Below, piece after piece: positions 56,650 to 64,000 of a DNA stretch of 64,000 nt (its first letter is position 1; each line of letters begins with the position of its first letter). Where the stretch lies: positions 70,507,959 to 70,571,958 of the forward strand of contig JAVIAB010000073.1 in NCBI GenBank assembly GCA_032433765.1, written 5' to 3'. This stretch comes from Megaustenia siamemsis. Its lineage: Eukaryota > Mollusca > Gastropoda > Stylommatophora > Ariophantidae. Below the pieces are notes generated by a model. It was not told the DNA's origin. It saw only the letters and a list, made by a program, of their open reading frames with translations, and did no database searches. A program made the position numbers and the translations under genes.

Positions 56650-57070
56650 ACAGAATGAAAGAACCTTGTTGTAGTCCTGCAGAATGTCACTTGGCATGTC
56701 GGTTTTTGCTTTAGGTCCGTTGTCTAGGAGAGGAATCGTTATCATCTTATTATTCTTTCCTTCTTTATGTGCCAACCAACGTCCAGGGAGAGATAGTTAG
56801 CTGTCTCTAGTTCTTTATTTGCCTCTTTTTCCAAGTATTTTTTATATATAGTCTCTGTTCATTCTTTTAAAGACATTTTCTCGGTTTATGTTTTTTCTTT
56901 TGTTGCATTTGTTTATTTCTGTGTTGGTCGTGATTACATGTTTCTGTGTTTGTCGTGTTTACTTGTTTATGTGTTGTTACGAGACCAAACCATTAAATAA
57001 AAAATTTCCAGACATATTTTGCTGTGAGTTTTCGCCCAGACATTCTTGTTGAGTCATTGCCTTTGTTCTA
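56650..57070. other. No recognisable feature
   Basis: AT-rich, GTGTTTGTCGTG-type imperfect repeats at 56925-56985 only. Confidence 0.4.
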
Positions 57071-57074
57071 AATC

Positions 57075-57450
57075 CAAAATGACAATCATGAAAATACAGA
57101 CCTTCATTAATGGATGTGCAGAATAAAATTATGGAAATGGCAGGACAAAATCACTAACATAGAATTATGGAAATGTACCAGTCAAATATCAGTGGGTAAA
57201 GAGATACAGTGAAGACGATGGCGCTGGATAGAACACACACTGCGGAGGTCAACTGAGAGTATTACACAACAGGCCCCTTTTTGGAATCCCCAGATGAAGG
57301 GACAACGAGGGAGACCAAAATATTCTTGGAGAAGACAGATGGAAGCAGAGATGAAGATGATGGGGAACACGTGTGAGGTTTATAAAAGAATGGCAGGAAA
57401 CAGAACGGCTTGGAAAGTGTTTGTTGAAGACCTATGCTCCACAGGGAACT
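57075..57450 (+). mobile_element. LINE C-terminal fragment, plus
   Basis: One frame reads RTHTAEVN-like text and then QAPFWNPQMKGQRGRPKYSW, MEAEMKMMGNTCEVYKRMAG and AWKVFVEDLCSTGN before the stop at 57451. It is the basic tail of a non-LTR retrotransposon protein. It is of another lineage than RTE-A, RTE-2 or RTE-E. Confidence 0.7.
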
Positions 57451-57454
57451 GAAA

Positions 57455-58004
57455 GGTAGAAGAATTAACTTGATTTTGTTTCTTTAAATGTATCACAATT
57501 GACAACATAGAAAGTTATTTCAACGAAGAAAGACAGGTACAGTGATGTCAATGAAAGTGCTGGAACTCCTTGTGTATGTAATTTAACAATATCTAACATA
57601 ATGTTTCTTCAGCGTACCCTCTTCTACTCAGCTGCCTCGTAAAGTTTTTATCTCCTTAGCAGAACCTCAAAGAATTGAAAGAAACCACAATTGATTGTCT
57701 ATTTTTATTTTTTGTAAAGTAAGCTAAAAATAGCTGCGGGAGAACCCGTGTCACATTTTGATAAATGTGCTTCGCTGGGCCGTTGCTAGTACATGTCACT
57801 GAACTACAGTGATACACAACACAGTTCAGTGAATGGAGTAACACAGCACGGATTTCCAGGCATGGCCACTATCGACACGGTCCCGTGACATGAGTTCTTG
57901 ATTATTGTTTTTGCCTTTAATTTGTCATCGGTGATTTTGAAATGTGTAAATTAACCAGATAAAATAAATTTCAAGGGATTTCATTGCTTAGTGTGCGGGT
58001 CCAG
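57455..58004 (+). other. Putative intron sequence
   Basis: Nothing recognised. Acceptor-like AGs occur at 57990-57991 (TTTCATTGCTTAG) and 58003-58004 (GGGTCCAG). Confidence 0.35.
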
Positions 58005-58103
58005 CATTTGACTTCAGCGAATATGTCTAGAGAAGCAGGTCCCGCTGGTGACACAGTTAACACAATTCCGATCACAGCCATGTTAAAGCGGCTGAGACTT
58101 AAG
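58005..58103 (+). CDS. Candidate host exon 4 (99 nt, phase 0-0)
   Basis: Ends at a perfect donor (CTTAAG then GTAAGT). The frame reads HLTSANMSREAGPAGDTVN and continues to MLKRLRLK with no stop. With the acceptor at 58004 it starts in phase 0, matching the exon ending at 36737. The alternative acceptor at 57991 has a better pyrimidine tract but gives phase 2. An internal ATG at 58023 could also serve as a start. No protein family recognised; the basic end and small polar start suggest a cytoplasmic region. An RTE fragment lies 100 bp downstream in the putative intron. Confidence 0.42.
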
Positions 58104-58204
58104 GTAAGTTTTATGTTAGATCAACTTAACACGGAATCTATTAGTTCAAGCAGTCACATAGTGGGAGGGGGGCCGTGCTGCACACTGGGGTATTATAACT
58201 AAAA

Positions 58205-58695
58205 TGGTAAATGCTGGAACTGTGCAATCCATTTTTGACAATAGAAACAAGTAAAAGAGTTCTTAAATGTTATGTAGAGCCAGTCTTAACATATGGATGT
58301 GAATCACGGACAATAGGACAACAGACAAAAAATTCTCTGGAGTCTGTAGAAATGTGGTTTTACAGAAGAATGTTGAGTGTACCATGGACAGCTAAGAAGA
58401 TAAATGAAAATGTTATGAAAGAGGCCAAAGCAAAAAGAGAGCTAATTTCCAATATTATGAAGAAACAATCATCATTTCTTTGCCATGTAATGAGAAGAGA
58501 ACAACTGGAATATATTGTAACAACTGGAAAAATTGAGGGACGAAGAGATAGAGGGAAGAAAAGAGAAAAAATGCCAGACAGTTTAAGAGAATGGCTTGGC
58601 AGAAGGTCAACAACAGAAATGATAAATAGCTGTCGAGATCGAAAGTTGTGGAGAGACATGATTACCTACGCCAGCAGGCCCGATACTTGATGTTG
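58205..58695 (+). mobile_element. RTE-2 3' fragment with 159-codon open frame
   Basis: FLTIETSKRVLKCYVEPVLT, YGCESRTIGQQTKN, WFYRRMLSVPWTAKK, RREQLEYIVTTGKIEGRRDR and a final SRPDT before the stop at 58690. It is the longest open copy of this C-terminal region. The family's (GAT)n tail is nearly absent. Confidence 0.88.
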
Positions 58696-59276
58696 AAATG
58701 CTGGAACAAAATAACACATACAAGCTGTTTTTTTAAAGCCATTCGAAGGTTATATAAGGAAATAATACAACAAATAAAGAAACCGCGTGGTACAAAGTGC
58801 GTTTGTCAGGTGTAACAAATGATAATATCAACAATAATCTTCTTCTTCTATCCTTCCTCCATTGCCGTTGGCGTCGAGGGGAGATACAATCTGCGATTTT
58901 TTGCTCTTCTGTTGGCCTCTTCTCGTGTTATCCCTCCTAATGACTCTAGTATTCCCTTTATCCATCTCTTTCTCGGTCTTCCTCTTAATCTGGCGTTTTC
59001 GTAGCGTTTGTTTATGGCTCTTTGAGTCATTGTTAGTTCTTTTTGTCTTGTTATGTGGCCTAACCAATTTATCGGTTGTTTCTTTATGTATTCGATGGCG
59101 GGTTCAATTTAGAGTTTCTTCCTCAGGTTGGTGTTTCTTATTCTGTCCCTTAAGCTGTTTCCTGTCATTCTTCTGACACATTTCATTTCGGTGGTCGTTA
59201 TCTTTCTTATTGTTCTAGAGTCCAGCGTCCAATTCTGACACTGATAGCACAGAGTTGGTAGAAAAATTGATTTGTA

Positions 59277-60605
59277 CCGTAGAGGTCAAAAAGTAATGCA
59301 CACCAATTTTTTTCTCGGCTAATAATAAAGATAGGAATATGAAATTTTGCACACTTGGAATATGACATGTTCCAATTATGTGTACCAAATTGCACAGCAT
59401 TCTGAAAAATATTACGCAATCTATGAACCGTTAAAATGGAGCTTGTCAACAATGTCCGTTACAAACAGCGAATTGTCATAGAATTTCTGGTTGCGGAAAA
59501 AGAAACTGTGGCAAACATTCATAAACGACTGTGTGCAGTGTACAAATGTTCTGCAGTCGATAGGAGCACAGTTAGTCGCTGGGTTCAGAGAATTAAAGCT
59601 GCAGAAAGTGTACGAGTGGAGCTGCATGATTTACCGCGTTCTGGACGTGTTGCCTCGGCTACCAGCACAGACATGTTAAACCGGGCTGATGCCATTATTC
59701 GTAAGGATAGGCGTATCACTAGTCAGCAATTGGCATTGCAGCTTACAGTCAGCAAGGGAAGTGCAATCGCAATTTTTAAAACTCTCGGATATTCAAAGAT
59801 TTGCGCTCGATGGGTTCCTCGGTGCCTAACAAATGATCACAGAGTTCAAACGAAAACATTATGTTCTGAATTGTTGGAGCGTTTCGGTGTTGAAGGAGAA
59901 ATGTTTTTGTCAAAAATTGTTACCGGTGACGAAACGTGGGCACATTATTATGAGCCTGAAACAAAAATGCAGTCAACGGAACGGCATCATTCGCAGTCAC
60001 CAAAAAGAAAAAAATTCAAAACATCTCCATCAGCCGGAAAGGTGATGATCACTGTCTTCTGGGACATTGATGGTGTGATTCTTGTTGATGTAATGACAAG
60101 AGGTGAGACAATCAACTCGACAGCTTACATCAATACACTGACAAAACTCAAAAATCGGTTCCACAGAGTTCGGCCTAATAAGCCATCTGCAGATTTGTTG
60201 CTTCAACATGACAATGCACGCCCTCACACAAGTCTGGTAACACGGGAAGCAATCAACAAATTTGGTTGGACTGTACTGCCCCATCCTCCTTACAGCCCTG
60301 ATCTGGCTCCCTCAGATTTCCATCTGTTTGGACCACTCAAAAAATTCCTGCGTGGGACACACTTTGACAATGATGAGGATGTGATCCGTGCAGTTAAAAA
60401 TGGCTACGCGAGCAGGACAAAACTTGGTACAAACGAGGCATTCATGACCTAGTTTCGCGTTGGCGTAAGGCAATACAGATTATGTTAAAAAAAATAGGTA
60501 GTGTAAAGGGGATGTTCAGCTACAATCTGTGAAAATTTCACACATTTTGCCCGAATAGTTTCCGAGAAAAAAATTGGTGTGCATTACTTTTTGACCTCCC
60601 TTCAG
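59277..60605 (+). mobile_element. mariner element, copy 2 (1329 bp)
   Basis: TA flanks at 59275-59276 and 60606-60607. The right terminus is complete (GACCTCCCTTCAG); the left outer bases have lost a G (CCGTAGAGGTC). Inserted within a codon of the RTE-E reverse transcriptase, whose frame is restored on removing it with one TA. Confidence 0.95.
59436..60452 (+). pseudogene. mariner transposase, DD34D type, C-terminal frameshift
   Basis: 338 open codons from MELVNNVRYKQRIVIEFLV. Sense codons stand at both sites where copy 1 has stops. The catalytic residues (GDETW, HDNARPH, APSDFHLF) are intact with the 34-residue spacing. One A is missing from a run at about 60394-60399, so the last 30 or so residues are replaced by an unrelated tail. 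A second loss of about 10 bp follows at 60475. Probably inactive, although the catalytic core is complete. Confidence 0.95.
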
Positions 60606-61055
60606 TATATTGCTCTTTTTGCTTCCGTAGTTATTGTTTTGTTTTTCAATAGTGTTGATACTTGGTCTATAACTTGGCTTGCTTTGTTACACCTTATATC
60701 TATCTCCGTCTCTTGGTTATTGTCTTGTGTTAACGTGCTACCCAGATATTTAAAATTGTCTACTTGCTTCAGAGTTGTATTATCTATTATGATGTTTAGT
60801 TTTTCTTTCTTTCTCGCTATTGCCATTACTTCGGTTTTGTTAATGTTGATCTTCATGTTGTATTGTTTACAAGTGTTGTTTAGCCTGTTGATATGTTCTT
60901 GCAGGTGCTCAGTTGTTTCATGTATCAGAACTTTGTCGTCTGCAAATAGTATTTAATTTATTTCTTCCTCTCTTCTGCTGTTTTCTGGTACGTATATTTT
61001 GTTCTCTTTTGTGTTATCGCTTGTTATCATCATTGTTGGTATACTTCCTTTGATT

Positions 61056-61287
61056 CATCATCATCATCATCATCATGTGCCATACCGGTTGGCGTAGGTG
61101 ATCATGTCCCTCCACAATCTTCTATCTACAGAGCATCGTATCAGTTCTATTGTTGACTGTTTTCCATGCCATGATCAAGCTATCCAGTATTTTCTCTCTT
61201 TGTCGTACGCAATCTCTCTTTCCTTTTATTTTGCCAGTTGTAACCAAGTATTCCAACTTTCCTCTTCTCATGATGTGCCCGAAAAAT
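61056..61287 (-). mobile_element. 5'-truncated RTE-2 inserted in RTE-E, minus
   Basis: TTTGATT at 61049-61055 and 61288-61294 flanks it. The (CAT)n tail is at the left and the family terminus follows. Confidence 0.85.
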
Positions 61288-61554
61288 TTTGATTGGGCAT
61301 GCTAATTTGCATATATTGTCCATATATGTCATGAAAAGTATAGGGGAAAGCACGGGCGACCTCGTCTTACTCCAGAGTTAATGGTGAAATGGTTAGAGTA
61401 GCCTGCTGAAGATCTTACTGTAGTGCGACTTCTTTCATAGAGGCTCTTGCATATCTCTACTAGGTTGTGACTTACTCCGTACAAGGGCAATAGCCATAAG
61501 GATTGTAAAAGAAAAAAAACAACTTTAGTGATACATTCCTATGTATAGGGGAGC

Positions 61555-61715
61555 CGAGGTAGCGCAGTGAACTGGGCTACTAAATCTGCGGCTTCCTCGT
61601 TCACTCGCCCTTGAATTGGTACATCATTTATCTGGGTAAAGAAAGATGGCACTGTCTCTCTACTGACCATATTAGCCCCAAAAAGTAATGTGCCGAAGGT
61701 CTATTTTTAAAAAAA
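61555..61715 (+). mobile_element. SINE with divergent head and SINE-1-like 3' end
   Basis: The head GAGCCGAGGTAGCGCAGTGA is followed by a short body ending AATGTGCCGAAGGTCTA, which is shared with SINE-1. 3' truncated. Confidence 0.65.
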
Positions 61716-61721
61716 ACCCTT

Positions 61722-64000
61722 CTTCTAATGTCTGTATATCTCTTTATCTTCTTCTAATGTCTGTATATGTTCTACCTTCTTCTAATGTCTGTATATCTCT
61801 TTATCTTCTTCTAATGTCTGTATATGTTCTACCTTCTTCTAATGTCTGTATATCTCTTTATCTTCTTCTAATGTTTGTATATGTTCTACCTTCTTCTAAT
61901 GTCTTTATATCTCTTTATCTTCTTCTAATGTCTGTATTTTTTCTACCTTCTTCTAATGTCTGTATATTTTCTACTTTCTTCTAATGTCTGTATATTTTCT
62001 ACTTTCTTCTAATGTCTGTATATTTTCTACTTTCTTCTAATGTCTGTATATTTTCTACCTTCTTCTAACGTCTGTATATTTTCTACTTTCTTCTAATGTC
62101 TGTATATTTTCTACCTTCTTCTAATGTCTGTATATTTTCTACCTTCTTCTAATGTCTGTATATTTTCTACCTTCTTCTAATGTCTGTATATTTTCTACCT
62201 TCTTCTAATGTCTGTATATTTTCTACCTTCTTCTAATGTCTGTATATTTTCTACCTTCTTCTAATGTCTGTATATTTTCTACCTTCTTCTAATGTCTGTA
62301 TATGTCCTACCTTCTTCTAATGTCTGTATATTTTCTACCTTCTTCTAATGTCTGTATATTTCCTACCTTCTTATAATGTCTGTATATTTTCTACCTTCTT
62401 CTAATGTCTGTATATTTTCTACCTTCTTCTAATGTCTGTATATGTCCTACCTTCTTCTAATGTCTGTATATTTTCTACTTTCTTCTAATGTCTGTATATT
62501 TTCTACCTTCTTCTAACGTCTGTATATTTTCTACTTTCTTCTAATGTCTGTATATTTTCTACCTTCTTCTAATGTCTGTATATTTTCTACCTTCTTCTAA
62601 TGTCTGTATATTTTCTACTTTCTTCTAACGTCTGTATATTTTCTACCTTCTTCTAATGTCTGTATATTTCCTACCTTCTTCTAATGTCTGTATATTTTCT
62701 ACTTCTTCTAATGTCTGTATATTTCCTACCTTCTTCTAATGTCTGTATATTTTCTACCTTCTTCTAATGTCTGTATATTTCCTACCTTCTTCTAACGTCT
62801 GTATATTTCCTACCTTCTTCTAATGTCTGTATATTTTCTACTTTCTTCTAATGTCTGTATATTTTCTACTTTCTTCTAATGTCTGTATATTTTCTACCTT
62901 CTTCTAACGTCTGTATATTTTCTACTTTCTTCTAATGTCTGTATATTTTCTACCTTCTTCTAATGTCTGTATATTTTCTACCTTCTTCTAATGTCTGTAT
63001 ATTTCCTACCTTCTTCTAACGTCTGTATATTTCCTACCTTCTTCTAATGTCTGTATATTTTCTACTTTCTTCTAATGTCTGTATATTTTCTACTTTCTTC
63101 TAATGTCTGTATATTTTCTACCTTCTTCTAACGTCTGTATATTTTCTACTTTCTTCTAATGTCTGTATATTTTCTACCTTCTTCTAATGTCTGTATATTT
63201 CCTACCTTCTTCTAACGTCTGTATATTTCCTACCTTCTTCTAATGTCTGTATATTTTCTACCTTCTTCTAATGTCTGTATATTTCCTACCTTCTTCTAAT
63301 GTCTGTATATTTTCTACCTTCTTCTAATGTCTGTATATTTCCTACCTTCTTCTAATGTCTGTATATTTCCTACCTTCTTCTAATGTCTGTATATTTCCTA
63401 CCTTCTTCTAACGTCTGTATATTTCCTACCTTCTTCTAATGTCTGTATATTTTCTACTTTCTTCTAATGTCTGTATATTTTCTACTTTCTTCTAATGTCT
63501 GTATATTTTCTACCTTCTTCTAACGTCTGTATATTTTCTACTTTCTTCTAACGTCTGTATATTTCCTACCTTCTTCTAATGTCTGTATATTTTCTACTTT
63601 CTTCTAATGTCTGTATATTTTCTACTTTCTTCTAATGTCTGTATATTTTCTACCTTCTTCTAACGTCTGTATATTTTCTACTTTCTTCTAATGTCTGTAT
63701 ATTTTCTACCTTCTTCTAATGTCTGTATATTTTCTACCTTCTTCTAATGTCTGTATATTTTCTACTTTCTTCTAATGTCTGTATATTTTCTACCTTCTTC
63801 TAATGTCTGTATATTTTCTACTTTCTTCTAATGTCTTTATATTTTCTACTTTCTTCTAACGTCTGTATATTTTCTACTTTCTTCTAATGTCTGTATATTT
63901 CCTACCTTCTTCTAATGTCTGTATATTTTCTACTTTCTTCTAACGTCTGTATATTTTCTACCTTCTTCTAATGTCTGTATATTTTCTACCTTCTTCTAAT
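61722..64000. repeat. 27-bp minisatellite running off the window
   Basis: More than 80 units of TTTCTACCTTCTTCTAATGT, CTGTATA. The first part (to about 61910) is ordered as 54-bp dimers with CTCTTTATC alternating with GTTCTACC. Farther on, C/T variants occur in repeated blocks, suggesting larger duplicated segments. Confidence 0.97.

Larger units (their letters stand above)
58838..61500 (-). mobile_element. RTE-E element, minus, split by two later insertions
   Basis: Minus-strand coding runs from RT (GVRRGRP, 61390-61330) through the catalytic FADDKVLI (60920) and FKYLGSTLTQ to the C-terminus (GRPRKRWIKGILESL at 58930), with a (GAA)n tail near 58840. Removing a mariner (59277-60605) and a truncated RTE-2 (61056-61287) restores continuity at both junctions. 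The endonuclease end is absent. Two or more stops remain. Confidence 0.85.

Noticed and set aside
61722..64000. Regular 27-bp repeats considered as a CRISPR array
   Set aside because: No distinct spacers, eukaryotic context and no cas genes; it is a minisatellite, as are the other arrays.

Overview
This is animal nuclear DNA, AT-rich and very repeat-dense. It looks like an intron-rich invertebrate locus. The mix of RTE-type LINEs, RNase H-bearing I-group LINEs, tRNA-derived SINEs, mariner and a Maverick/Polinton-like element is typical of lophotrochozoans, and a mollusc is my best guess, but no diagnostic host gene proves it. There is no bacterial gene, operon, CRISPR array or intact rRNA/tRNA gene. 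Most long open frames are tandem-repeat artefacts.

Layout. 0-5 kb: a 33-bp satellite split by a dead RTE retrotransposon and by a SINE. 5.6-7.3 kb: two RNase H LINE fragments. 7.7-13.7 kb: a 48-bp minisatellite holding a nearly complete 4.05-kb I-group LINE (minus strand), with a mariner at its right edge. 14.2-15.2 kb: a 31-bp minisatellite running into a 796-nt candidate host exon. 15.5-18.6 kb: a 19-bp minisatellite interrupted by a 1.19-kb insertion of unknown class. 19-24 kb: SINEs, RTE pieces, a MITE and ribozyme-like motifs. 25.4-27.7 kb: a 33-bp minisatellite with a 594-bp higher-order unit. 28.5-34.3 kb: an element with long inverted repeats, AG termini and a perfect 6-bp target duplication, carrying remnants of a packaging-type ATPase and a PC4-like protein. 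A second copy of that gene pair, without the terminal repeats, lies at 41.5-43.0 kb. 37-40 kb and 48-52 kb: more minisatellites. 45.9-47.5 kb and 52.3-55.2 kb: clusters of RTE remains. 58.2-61.5 kb: an RTE element split by a second mariner and by another RTE fragment. 61.7 kb to the end: a 27-bp array running off the window.

Host content. Four short plus-strand segments with good splice signals (14438-15233, 24311-24364, 36666-36737, 58005-58103) join in phase 0 and read as one hydrophilic protein of unknown family. If they are real, the whole window is one repeat-filled gene and everything else lies in its introns. This is the least proven but biologically most important inference.

Insertion order can be read in several places: satellite, then RTE, then antisense RTE; 48-bp array, then LINE and mariner; RTE, then truncated RTE and mariner; SINE, then a ribozyme-like insert; dispersed repeat, then a SINE dimer. 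None of the transposon genes seen is intact.
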